Part shown: positions 14,968 to 22,801 of the stretch, piece by piece | How positions within the stretch are numbered: position 1 is the stretch's first letter | Layout of the letters: each line of letters opens with the position of its first letter | Assembly: GCA_963803165.1 (NCBI GenBank) | Contig: CAWDLK010000003.1 | Location: forward strand, 124,001-188,000 | Length of the DNA stretch: 64,000 nt | DNA from: Changshengia sp963803165 | Lineage (GTDB): Bacteria > Chloroflexota > Dormibacteria > Aeolococcales > Aeolococcaceae | Reading direction: 5' to 3' | Notes under the pieces: generated by a model | Told to the model about the DNA's origin: nothing | What the model saw: the letters and a program-made list of their open reading frames with translations, nothing else | Database searches by the model: none | Made by a program: the position numbers and the translations under genes

Positions 14968-15831
14968 GTGCCTCCAGCCCGAGAGTCGGATCCCCGGACC
15001 GGCCCGCCCGCGTTCCTGGCGCTGGCCGGCCATCCACTGCGCTGGCGACTGCTGTGTGAGCTGGCCGAGAGCGATCGCCGGGTCTGGGAGCTCACCGCTC
15101 GCGTGGGCGCGCGGCAGAGCCTTGTCTCCTACCATCTGGGCCTGCTCCGCGACGCCGGCCTGGTGTCGGCCCGACCCAGCTCTGCGGACCGCCGGGACAG
15201 CTACTACTCGGCGGAGCTCAGCCGGTGCGGCGAGATGCTGGGCGCGGCCGGTGCCTCTCTTCACCCCGGGCTGCGCGCCGTCCCGGCACCCCTCCCCGCC
15301 CCGGAGGACCTCTCCGGCCGGGTGCTGTTCCTCTGCACCGGGAACAGCGCTCGCTCGCAGATGGCGGAGGCCCTGCTCCAGCAGCTGACGCGCAACCGCG
15401 TTCAGGCGTTCAGCGCCGGCAGCCAGCCCACCCGCGTGCATGCCAACGCCGTGAGGGCGATGAAGGCCCGGGGAGTCGACCTGACGGGCCGGCGCGCCAA
15501 GCACCTCGACGAGTTCCGCGACCAGCGCTTCGACTGCGTCGTCACCGTCTGCGACCGGGTTCGCGAGGTCTGCCCGGAGCTCCCCGGTGCAACCAGGACC
15601 GTCCACTGGAGCATGCCCGACCCCGCCGAGAGCGGCGGCGATGACGAGGCCACGTATCCGGCTTTCGAGCGCAGCGCGGCCGAGCTCGCGCTCCGCATGC
15701 CATTCCTCGTGCAGCTGCTGGTGCGCGGACCCACCGAGGGCGGACGCATCTCGAGAGCCGGCAGCGACCACCACCAACCGCTGGACGCCGCCGTGGCGTC
15801 GCCGTCCGGCGTCGCCGACGGCCACCGATGA
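14968..15831 (+). CDS. ArsR-type HTH fused to thioredoxin-type arsenate reductase (copy 2)
   Basis: A 287-residue paralogue of the protein at 9046-9825, similar over its whole length. The HTH part has RQSLVSYHLGLLRDAGLV; the reductase part has VLFLCTGNSARSQM (CX5R), VVTVCDRVREVCPELPG (C-x6-C) and VHWSMPDPAESGG. It carries a C-terminal tail of about 35 residues absent from copy 1. Like copy 1 it lacks the ELCxC sensor motif. The GTG start has a -10 element six bases upstream and an ArsR-like dyad over it, so it may be controlled by the classical ArsR encoded next door. The two copies bracket the arsenic genes. Confidence 0.85.
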   Translation: MPPARESDPRTGPPAFLALAGHPLRWRLLCELAESDRRVWELTARVGARQSLVSYHLGLLRDAGLVSARPSSADRRDSYYSAELSRCGEMLGAAGASLHPGLRAVPAPLPAPEDLSGRVLFLCTGNSARSQMAEALLQQLTRNRVQAFSAGSQPTRVHANAVRAMKARGVDLTGRRAKHLDEFRDQRFDCVVTVCDRVREVCPELPGATRTVHWSMPDPAESGGDDEATYPAFERSAAELALRMPFLVQLLVRGPTEGGRISRAGSDHHQPLDAAVASPSGVADGHR

Positions 15832-15847
15832 GAGCGCCGGAGGTGGT

Positions 15848-17149
15848 GTGAACCTCGACATCTCGACCGAGAACCGTGACGCCGAGGACCGCGAGCAGGA
15901 GACGTGGCCGGGGGCGGGCGCCTCGCCTCTTGGCACGCCCGACGCCGCACCTCGCGGCGATCTCCTCCCGTTCCCGTCGATCCCTCGGTCGATGCGGACG
16001 GGCACGCCGCGTGGCCCCGCCCTGGACGCGGACGACGCGCTTCTCCGAACTCTGCTCATCCACGAGTACCTCACCGCGGGGCGATCGGTCAGGGCCGTGG
16101 CTGCGCGGCTGGGGATCGGGGTGACGAGCGCCAGCGCAGCGCTCCGGGCGAGCGGCATCCCGATTCGGCGGGCCGGTGGCAGCCCTCGAGCCGTCCCAGG
16201 AGAGACGGACGACCGGCTGCTCCGTCACGTCCTCATCCAGGAGTACGTCACCGACGAACGCTCGGCGAGGTCCGTGGCAGCGCGCCTGGGAATCGGCGCC
16301 AGGACGGTGCTCGCGGCACTTCGGGCGACTGACGTCCCGGTGCGCCAGGCCGGTGGCCGGCGGCGGCGCTCCAGGGATCCGGCGGCCTCCGGCTTCCTCT
16401 CCCTGGCGACCGAGTGGCACGCGTACTGGTGCGGGTACCTGCTGGCACTGCGCCCCTATCGCTCCTCCCTGCACCCGCACCGCTTCCGCATCCGAGCCGG
16501 CCTCGAGGACCTTCCCCACCTGGAGAGCCTGCGGGCCGGCCTGGACACCGACGCCCCGATCCGGACCCGGAGCGACCCGAGGAGCGGGGATGCCTGCTAC
16601 CTCCAGCTGGAGTCCCGAAGCCTCGCCGAGGCGCTGGCGGGCTGGGGCATCACGCCAAACAGCTGGGCCATCGCCCGGTGGCCCCGAGAGGTACCGCCGC
16701 GCTGGCGAGCGGCGCACCTTCGCGGCTACCTCGAGGTGGCGGGGCTCGCCGCGCCGTCGAGCGACGCCGCCGGCTTCACCATCGCCGCCCTGGGATCCAT
16801 GCCGCTCGCCCACGATCTGGGGCAGTGCCTCGCCGAGCTCGGCATCCAGGTCACGGGCGTGGACCGGGTGCGCCCCGGCAGGGGCGCGGTGCAGCTCTCC
16901 CTGGGCAGTGAGGATGCCGCACGCCTCGTCCGACTCCTCTACGCCGACGCGACCGTGTGGAATCGCCGCGCTCGCCGAAGCCTCCTCGAGCGTTTGGCGC
17001 TCCCGGCCGGCCAACGAGAGTCAGTTGCCACGCCACGCCAGGGCTCAGAGCGCCTCCGGCGTCAGCCCAGCTCCTCCACCCCACCCGTCTCCGCGAAGAT
17101 CAGGTCCTCTGCGATGTTGGTCACCCGGTCGCCGATCCGCTCGAGGTAG
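15848..17149 (+). CDS. Two-HTH-repeat protein with degenerate LAGLIDADG-like domain
   Basis: I do not recognise a named family. Residues 64-111 and 123-170 are two copies of one unit: LLR-x-x-LI-x-EY followed by S-VAARLGIG, then ALRA-x-x-(I/V)P-(I/V)R-x-AGG, which reads as a helix-turn-helix. Residues 185-385 resemble a LAGLIDADG homing-endonuclease fold: HAYWCGYLLAL (194-202), then a D-x-x-HLE-x-L helix, a second AHLRGYLEVAG (291-299), and a C-terminal LLYADATVWNRRA motif like the LY-x-DA-x-x-x-L-x-RK ending. Both catalytic acids are replaced (Leu and Ala). GGAGG precedes GTG 15848. The end overlaps phoU by 88 bases tail to tail. A DNA-binding, non-cleaving role is inferred. Confidence 0.6.
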   Translation: MNLDISTENRDAEDREQETWPGAGASPLGTPDAAPRGDLLPFPSIPRSMRTGTPRGPALDADDALLRTLLIHEYLTAGRSVRAVAARLGIGVTSASAALRASGIPIRRAGGSPRAVPGETDDRLLRHVLIQEYVTDERSARSVAARLGIGARTVLAALRATDVPVRQAGGRRRRSRDPAASGFLSLATEWHAYWCGYLLALRPYRSSLHPHRFRIRAGLEDLPHLESLRAGLDTDAPIRTRSDPRSGDACYLQLESRSLAEALAGWGITPNSWAIARWPREVPPRWRAAHLRGYLEVAGLAAPSSDAAGFTIAALGSMPLAHDLGQCLAELGIQVTGVDRVRPGRGAVQLSLGSEDAARLVRLLYADATVWNRRARRSLLERLALPAGQRESVATPRQGSERLRRQPSSSTPPVSAKIRSSAMLVTRSPIRSR

Positions 17150-17748
17150 TGCGCCACGAAGACGAGCCCGGTGGCCCGCGACGCCAGCCCGGGACCCGCG
17201 CCCATGCCCGCGACGAATGTCTCGAAGATGCGCCGGTACTGCTGGTCCACCACCGCGTCGCGCGCGGCCAGCTGACGAGCGGCTGAGAGGTCCGCCGCCT
17301 CCACGGCGTTGAGCATCTCCAGGAGCTGCCTCCTGCACTCAGCCGCCAGCACGCCGAGGCTCTCCGACGAGGGCTCGTCCGGCAGATCGCAGAGGGACCG
17401 GGCGATGCGGGCGATGGATACGCAGTGATCCCCCATGCGCTCGAGCTCGGACGACATCCGGTCGTAGCTCAGCACGTAGCGCAGGTCCCGAGCCACCGGC
17501 TGCTGGATCAGGATGGTGGTGTGGCACATCTCCCGGATCGCGAGATGGCGATCATTGACCTCCGCATCGCCCTCGATGACCGCGGTGCAGAGATCGGGAT
17601 TCTGCTCTCGCAGCCCCCACACCGCCTTCTCCAGCGCCGTCCCCACCAGCTGCCCGATCTCCATGACACCGGCGCGGATCCGGCTCAGCTCCGCGTCCAG
17701 CGCCGGCCGGTGTCCGGCGGGCGCAACCTCCACAGGCTCCTCGGTCAT
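17062..17748 (-). CDS. phoU: Phosphate transport regulator PhoU
   Basis: A 228-residue all-helical protein with two PhoU repeats. Repeat 1 has GLREQNPDLCTAVIEGDAEVNDRHLAI and DLRYVLSYDRMSSELERMGDHCVSIAR; repeat 2 has AARDAVVDQQYRRIF and GLVFVAHYLERIGDRVTNIAEDLIF. The E-R-(M/I)-GDH/GDR-V-x-NI metal-binding boxes are intact. PhoU links the PstSCAB transporter with a phosphate-sensing kinase and damps the Pho response. Its ATG overlaps the end of pstB by four bases, so it is the last gene of the operon. No phoR/phoB pair is adjacent. Confidence 0.95.
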   Translation of the reverse strand: MTEEPVEVAPAGHRPALDAELSRIRAGVMEIGQLVGTALEKAVWGLREQNPDLCTAVIEGDAEVNDRHLAIREMCHTTILIQQPVARDLRYVLSYDRMSSELERMGDHCVSIARIARSLCDLPDEPSSESLGVLAAECRRQLLEMLNAVEAADLSAARQLAARDAVVDQQYRRIFETFVAGMGAGPGLASRATGLVFVAHYLERIGDRVTNIAEDLIFAETGGVEELG

Positions 17749-18593
17749 CCGAACCGCCCCGTGATGTACTCCTCGGTCCGCTTGTCGCGGGGCGTGTCGA
17801 ACATCTGCCGGGTCGGCCCCGCCTCCACCAGGGTGCCGACACGATCCTCCCCGATCATCATGAAGGCGCAGTGATCGGAGACCCGGCCCGCCTGCTGAAG
17901 GCTGTGGGTGACGATGACGATGGTCACCCGGGCCCGCAGCTCGCCGAGCAGCTCCTCGATCCTCAGGGTCGCGATCGGATCCAGCGCCGAGGTCGGCTCA
18001 TCCATGAGCAGGACCTCGGGCTGGACCGCCAGGGCTCGCGCGATGCACAGCCGCTGCTGCTCCCCGCCCGACAGCTTGAGCGCCGCCCCGTGCAGCCCGT
18101 CCGAGACGCGATCCCAGAGGGCGGCCGCCCGCAGGGCCTCCTCGGCAGCATCGTCGAGGACCGACTTCTTGCGGATCCCGTTGAACCGGAGACCGGCCAC
18201 CACGTTGTCGTAGATGCTGAGCGTGGGGAAGGGATTGGCCCGCTGGAACACCATCCCCACCCGGGTGCGGATCAGCACGGGGTCGGAGTCGACCCCATAG
18301 ATGTCCACGTCACCGAGCTTCACCGAACCCACGACACGGGCCCCGCGAACCGTGTCGTGCATCCGGTTGAGCGCCCGGAGCAGGGTTGTCTTGCCGCAGC
18401 CCGACGGCCCGATGATGCCGGTGATCCGTCCACTCGGGATCTCGAGCGAGACATCCCTCACCGCCTGGTGACGGCCGAATGAGACCCCAAGCCCACTGAG
18501 GGTCAGAGCCGGTGCTGTGTCAGCCACGTCGCCAGCCGCATCCCGCCCGGCCGCCACGGTCGGCAGGCTCGCCGCCATCGGTAGATCGCTCAT
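17745..18593 (-). CDS. pstB: Phosphate ABC transporter ATPase PstB
   Basis: A 282-residue ABC ATPase with a 35-residue N-terminal extension. It shows Walker A GPSGCGKTT, the Q-loop VFQRANPFPTLSIYDNV that is typical of PstB, signature LSGGEQQRLCIARAL, Walker B VLLMDEPTSALDP and the H-loop VTHS. The ending RTEEYITGRFG is also diagnostic for PstB. It powers high-affinity phosphate import through PstC and PstA. The start ATG overlaps the pstA stop (ATGA) and its stop overlaps phoU. Confidence 0.97.
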   Translation of the reverse strand: MSDLPMAASLPTVAAGRDAAGDVADTAPALTLSGLGVSFGRHQAVRDVSLEIPSGRITGIIGPSGCGKTTLLRALNRMHDTVRGARVVGSVKLGDVDIYGVDSDPVLIRTRVGMVFQRANPFPTLSIYDNVVAGLRFNGIRKKSVLDDAAEEALRAAALWDRVSDGLHGAALKLSGGEQQRLCIARALAVQPEVLLMDEPTSALDPIATLRIEELLGELRARVTIVIVTHSLQQAGRVSDHCAFMMIGEDRVGTLVEAGPTRQMFDTPRDKRTEEYITGRFG

Positions 18594-19486
18594 CGTGCAT
18601 GCCTCGTGAAATGCCGGGCCAACATGCGGCTCCCTATATTGAGAAGGAGGACGATCACCACCAGGGCGAGAGCGGTTCCCCAGGCGGTCAGCTGCGCCTG
18701 GGGGTAGGCCTGGATGCCGAGCTGGTAGATGTTGAGCGGCATGGACGCCATCGGCTGGGCGGGATTGAACGCAAAGAACTGGCTGCCGATTGCCGTGAAC
18801 AGCAGCGGCGCGCTCTCCCCCACTGCCCGAGCGATCCCCAGCAGGCATCCGGTGACGATCCCGCCCAACGCCGCGGGGATGACCATCCGGAACGCGACCT
18901 GGGCGCGCCGGCCGCCCAGGGCGGCGCCTGCCTCCCACACATCGCGCGAAACCGCGCGTATCGACGCCTCGGTGGTCCGCATCACCACGGGAAGCATCAG
19001 TATGGCCAGGGCGAAGCTCCCTGCGATCGCGGAGAAGTGGCCCAGCGTGACCACCAGAAGTGCGTAGGCGAAGAGCCCGAGGGTGATCGAGGGGACGCCG
19101 GCGAGCACATCGGCGACGAAGCGGACGCCGTTGGCGAACCGGCTCGTCTGCTCGGCGAGGAAGAGCCCGGCGGCGATGCCGAACGGGATGGCCATGGCCG
19201 CCGCTATCCCGTCGATGATGAGTGACCCGACCAGCGCGTTGGCGATGCCACCTCCCGGGATCCCGGGAGGCGTGGGCAGCTGGGTGAAGAAGTCGACCGA
19301 CCAGGCGGAGACGCCCCGTCCCACCGTGTAGGCGAGCACGGCGACGAGCGGTGAGAGCGCCGCCAGCGTGGCGAGGATGCACAGTCCCACCACGACGTAA
19401 CCCCAGAGGCGGCGGCGAGGCAGAGACCGGCGCGCGGCGCGCTGGATCAGGAGGCGATTGGAGGTCGGCGCCTCGGCGAGGCTCAT
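18590..19486 (-). CDS. pstA: Phosphate ABC transporter permease PstA
   Basis: A 298-residue membrane protein with six hydrophobic helices. The cytoplasmic coupling loop reads EAGAALGGRRAQVAFRMVIPAALGGIVTG, the EAA motif, and GESAPLLFTA follows near the C-terminus as in other PstA proteins. ATG 19486 is chosen because it overlaps the pstC stop and precedes the Arg-rich cytoplasmic N-terminus. It forms the phosphate channel together with PstC. Confidence 0.95.
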   Translation of the reverse strand: MSLAEAPTSNRLLIQRAARRSLPRRRLWGYVVVGLCILATLAALSPLVAVLAYTVGRGVSAWSVDFFTQLPTPPGIPGGGIANALVGSLIIDGIAAAMAIPFGIAAGLFLAEQTSRFANGVRFVADVLAGVPSITLGLFAYALLVVTLGHFSAIAGSFALAILMLPVVMRTTEASIRAVSRDVWEAGAALGGRRAQVAFRMVIPAALGGIVTGCLLGIARAVGESAPLLFTAIGSQFFAFNPAQPMASMPLNIYQLGIQAYPQAQLTAWGTALALVVIVLLLNIGSRMLARHFTRHAR

Positions 19487-20460
19487 ACGACATCCACCTG
19501 AAGGCGGTCGCGGCCGACCGACCACACCAGGAGGCGGGCCAGCGCATTGACGATCACGCAGATCACCAACAGCACGAGGCCAGCCGCCACCAGGGAGGTG
19601 AGGTGGTAGGGCTCGGTCGCCTCGATGAACTCATTGGCGATCACCGAAGCGATGGTCTGCGTCGGCGCGATGAGCGAGTGGGGTAGCGCGTTGTTGTTGC
19701 CAATGACCATGGTCACCGCCATGGTCTCGCCCAGGGCGCGCCCGAGGCCCAGGGTCACCGCCCCCAGGATCCCGGCTCGGACGGTGGGGATCATCGCCCG
19801 CCGCACCATCTGCCAGCGGGTGGCACCGAGGGCGAGCGCCGCCTCCCTCTGCTCGGCGGGCACGGCCGCCAGCACGTCGCGCGAGACAGCCGCGATCGTC
19901 GGCAGCACCATCGCCGCGAGGATCATGCCGGCGAGCAGCAGGCCGATCCCGAGAGGTGGCCCGCTGGTGATGGCGGACACCACCGGGATCTTCTGGAGAG
20001 AGGGTTCGAGGACCGAGCGCACCCATGGGGCCACCGCGAGCAGGCCCCAGAGGCCGTAGACGACGCTCGGGACCGCGGCCAGAAGCTCGACCAATGCCGA
20101 GAGTGGGCCTCTGAGGATCGGGGGTGCGTAGACAGCGAGGAGTATGGCGGTGCCGATTCCGATGGGCACGGCCAGGACGAGGGCGATCGCCGCGCTGGTC
20201 AGCGTGCCCACGATGAAGACCAGCACGCCGAAGTGAGCATGCACCGGATCCCAGGTCTGTCCGGTGATGAACCCCAGGCCGAAGTGCTGGAAAGCAGACC
20301 GCGACTGAATGACCATGCTGGCGACGAACGCCACCATCACGGCGAGGAAGAGGAGCGCGACCACCTGGAGGCTGCGCCGGTAGACCGCATCGGTCACCCG
20401 GAGGCGGCGGCCTCCGGATGACCGAACGGCAGAGCGCTGGGCTACTGCCGGGCTGGTCAC
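19483..20460 (-). CDS. pstC: Phosphate ABC transporter permease PstC
   Basis: A 325-residue permease. The N-terminal helix precedes a periplasmic segment (FQHFGLGFITGQTWDPV, the F-x-x-W-P-like region), followed by the transporter core and the EAA loop REAALALGATRWQMVRRAMIPTVRAGI, then GRALGETMAVTMVIGN, which is characteristic of PstC. The GTG start overlaps the pstS stop (GTGA). It is inner-membrane and pairs with PstA. Confidence 0.95.
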   Translation of the reverse strand: MTSPAVAQRSAVRSSGGRRLRVTDAVYRRSLQVVALLFLAVMVAFVASMVIQSRSAFQHFGLGFITGQTWDPVHAHFGVLVFIVGTLTSAAIALVLAVPIGIGTAILLAVYAPPILRGPLSALVELLAAVPSVVYGLWGLLAVAPWVRSVLEPSLQKIPVVSAITSGPPLGIGLLLAGMILAAMVLPTIAAVSRDVLAAVPAEQREAALALGATRWQMVRRAMIPTVRAGILGAVTLGLGRALGETMAVTMVIGNNNALPHSLIAPTQTIASVIANEFIEATEPYHLTSLVAAGLVLLVICVIVNALARLLVWSVGRDRLQVDVV

Positions 20461-21611
20461 TGGTCGAGCAGCACCTGCCCGGACGGGCCCTTCATCATGA
20501 GGATCGTCGTCCGCGCCAGGTCCTGGATGTTGGCGGGGAGAGGCACGTAGGCGAGCGCCTTCGCGTACTGCTGTCCGGCGTGCGACAGCCAGTCCAGCAT
20601 CTTGGCGAGGGTCTCACCGGTTTGGAGATTGGTCTGATTCACGTAGACCATGACCCACGAGTACCCGCTGATCGGGTAGCTCTGAGCTCCGGGCTCGTTG
20701 ACGATGGGGAAGTCCGTCGACGTGACGTCGGGCTTCTGCGCGGCGTCAGCCGCCACCGTGGCCAGTGAGGGGCTCACATAGTCACCCGCCGCGTTCTGCA
20801 TCTCGCAGTAGGTGAAGTTGTTCTGCAGCGCGTAGGCGAGCTCAACGTAGCCGATCGACCCCGGGACCTCAGCGACCTCGCCGGCAACGCCTGCGTTCTG
20901 TGCGCCGCCGACACCGACCGGCCAGTTGACCGACTTGCCCGTGCCCGGCCCTGCCGCCCAGGCGGGCGAGACGACACTCAGGTAGTTGGTGAAGATGTAG
21001 GTGGTCCCGCTGCCGTCCGAGCGATGCACGACCGTGATGGCCTGGTTGGGAAGGGTCACCCCGGGGTTGAGCGCCTTGAGCGCCGGGTCATCCCAGTTGG
21101 TGATCTGTCCCATGTAGATCTGAGCCAGCACGGGGCCGGTCATGTGGAGGCCGGTCTTGACGCCGTAGAGGTTGTAGCTGATGGCCTCACCGCCCAGGGC
21201 GATGGGGATCTGCAGGGCGGGGCCCCCGGTGTCCTTGGCCAGATCCGCCGTCGCCATGGGAACGTCCGAAGCGCCGAAGTTGACCGTGTTCGCCTGAAAC
21301 TGCGCGATGCCGCCGCCGCTCCCCACCGAGGCGTAGGTGACCGTCGTCGAGGGCACCAGCTTGTTGTACTCGTAGAACGCGGAGGTGAAGTACGGATTAT
21401 CGAACGAGGAACCCGCCCCGGTCAGCGACGCACCGGGGGGGTTGAGGTCATTCGGACCCGCGGATGCGGAGGGCGACGTCTGGGCGGCCACGGCCGAGCC
21501 CTTGGCGCCACCCGACGTGGAGCCGCACGCAGCCAGAGCGATTCCCAAGACCGCCATCCCTCCGACGATCCGGAGGCCGCGGTGTTTCGGGCCAGTCAGG
21601 ATTCCAAGCAC
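20457..21611 (-). CDS. pstS: Phosphate-binding lipoprotein PstS
   Basis: A 384-residue substrate-binding protein with a lipoprotein signal; the lipobox LAAC places the lipidated Cys at residue 29. The mature part has GAGSSFDNPYF, GSGGGIAQF, FGASDVPM and HRSDGSGTTYIFTNYL, the phosphate-contacting loops of PstS. GTG 21611 is preferred over TTG 21617 because GGGAGGAG stands seven bases upstream of the GTG but only two before the TTG. It captures phosphate outside the membrane and delivers it to PstCA. Upstream lies a Pho-box-like direct repeat. Confidence 0.95.
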   Translation of the reverse strand: MLGILTGPKHRGLRIVGGMAVLGIALAACGSTSGGAKGSAVAAQTSPSASAGPNDLNPPGASLTGAGSSFDNPYFTSAFYEYNKLVPSTTVTYASVGSGGGIAQFQANTVNFGASDVPMATADLAKDTGGPALQIPIALGGEAISYNLYGVKTGLHMTGPVLAQIYMGQITNWDDPALKALNPGVTLPNQAITVVHRSDGSGTTYIFTNYLSVVSPAWAAGPGTGKSVNWPVGVGGAQNAGVAGEVAEVPGSIGYVELAYALQNNFTYCEMQNAAGDYVSPSLATVAADAAQKPDVTSTDFPIVNEPGAQSYPISGYSWVMVYVNQTNLQTGETLAKMLDWLSHAGQQYAKALAYVPLPANIQDLARTTILMMKGPSGQVLLDQ

Positions 21612-22079
21612 GGACAAACTCCTCCCCTAGGCGTGTGGGCTTGCGCCCTGTCGGTGTGGGCTAGTGCGTCGAAAGTAGGCGATGGCTAGTTAAGGGCGTG
21701 TTAACAAAGTGGGAAGGGGATCTAATCTCCTTGATGCACCGGCCACGGGAGCGCAGCGCGGCCGCCGCCGCGGTCGCCGACGAGGTCGACCGCGAGAGCA
21801 AGAGCCTCCCCCGGGTACCCGTGTCGCTCCCTCCCGCAGAGCGGCCCGCGCAGGGTGTTCGCGACGGCGATGGGCTCGCCCCGGCGCCCGCGGCGCCGCC
21901 GTCGTCCATCAGTCCGCCCCCGGCTCTCGGGTGGACGCGTTCCCGGCGCCCTGGCCTCGGGTCCCCGACGAGCCCTACAATGTCAGTGACCTCTGGCCCC
22001 TGAGCGGCCAGGTCATTGGACCCATCGGTCAGGGGGGGGCCTCCCTGGCCCGCGAGGCTGACGGGAGAGGAGCTACCCG
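21612..22079. other. 468-base intergenic region between pstS and the hemerythrin gene
   Basis: Besides the Pho-box-like repeat near the pstS end, this region holds the ribosome site GAGAGGAG for the hemerythrin gene. A 101-codon Pro/Ala-rich frame on the plus strand from 21698 has no ribosome site or recognisable domain and is not accepted as a gene. I see no RNA gene or strong hairpin. Confidence 0.5.
21688..21704 (-). promoter_or_regulatory. Pho-box-like direct repeat upstream of pstS
   Basis: On the pstS strand two hexamers, TTAACA and TTAACT, are separated by five bases, an 11-bp period. This matches the TT-x-ACA direct repeats bound by PhoP in Bacillus. The site lies about 80-90 bases before the pstS start. 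Binding protein and role are inferred. Confidence 0.55.
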
Positions 22080-22760
22080 ATGACCGAGACGACGACCCAG
22101 TACGGCTGCGACACCTCGGACATGCGCTTCCCCCACGGCATGCTCCGCCGGGCGCTGGCCGACCCCGAGACGGTGCTCGGACGAGCTCGACCCGGCGACC
22201 GCGAGCACGCCGCGCAGGTCAGCTCCTACTACGCCAACGTCCTCGACTTCCTGCACGCCCACCACGGCGCCGAGGACGAGCTGCTCTGGCCGAAGCTCCG
22301 CCAGCGCGCCCCTCAGCACCTCCCACTCTACGAGCGGATGGAGGCCGAGCACGCCGGCATCAGCGGCGCCTGCGACGCCGCCCAGGCCGCCGACGAGAGC
22401 TACGGAGCCGACCCCACGGAGGACACCGCCCGCGCGCTCGCGGCGGCCATCCGCCACCTGATCGGAGAGCTCGAGGTCCACCTCTCCGAGGAGGAGAGGG
22501 AGATCCTGCCCATCGCCGCGGTCACCATGACCCAGGAGGAGTGGGGGGAGATGCCCGGCCACGGGATGCGCCACATGACCGCCGACAAGCCCTGGCTCAT
22601 CATCGGCCTGATCTTCGAGCAGATGCCCGAGGATGTGAGGTCCGTGACGCTCCAGCACTTCCCGCCGCCGGTGCGTGAGATGTGGGAGACCAGCGGGAGC
22701 TCCATGTTCTCGTCCTTCATCGCCGGCATTCGGGGCACCGTCTCCACCGCGTCCGCCTGA
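22080..22760 (+). CDS. Hemerythrin-like HHE-domain protein
   Basis: A 226-residue helical protein with the di-iron ligand pattern: HGMLRRAL near residue 19, YYANVLDFLHAHHGAEDELLWPKL, ERMEAEHAGI and LEVHLSEEEREILPI. The four-helix bundle is followed by a C-terminal extension (HGMRHMTADKPWLIIGLIFEQM) that contains further His residues. Such proteins bind O2, NO or iron, or sense redox state. GAGAGGAG lies before the ATG. It is the first gene of an apparent operon with an MFS exporter and a UbiA-type prenyltransferase. Confidence 0.85.
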   Translation: MTETTTQYGCDTSDMRFPHGMLRRALADPETVLGRARPGDREHAAQVSSYYANVLDFLHAHHGAEDELLWPKLRQRAPQHLPLYERMEAEHAGISGACDAAQAADESYGADPTEDTARALAAAIRHLIGELEVHLSEEEREILPIAAVTMTQEEWGEMPGHGMRHMTADKPWLIIGLIFEQMPEDVRSVTLQHFPPPVREMWETSGSSMFSSFIAGIRGTVSTASA

Positions 22761-22801
22761 TGCCCTCGGGCGCGGGAGGCAGGCGGAGGGGAGGGGCGGC
22801 G

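Noticed and set aside
21698..22003. 101-codon Pro/Ala-rich plus-strand frame between pstS and the hemerythrin gene
   Set aside because: No ribosome site, no domain, and its start overlaps the Pho-box region.
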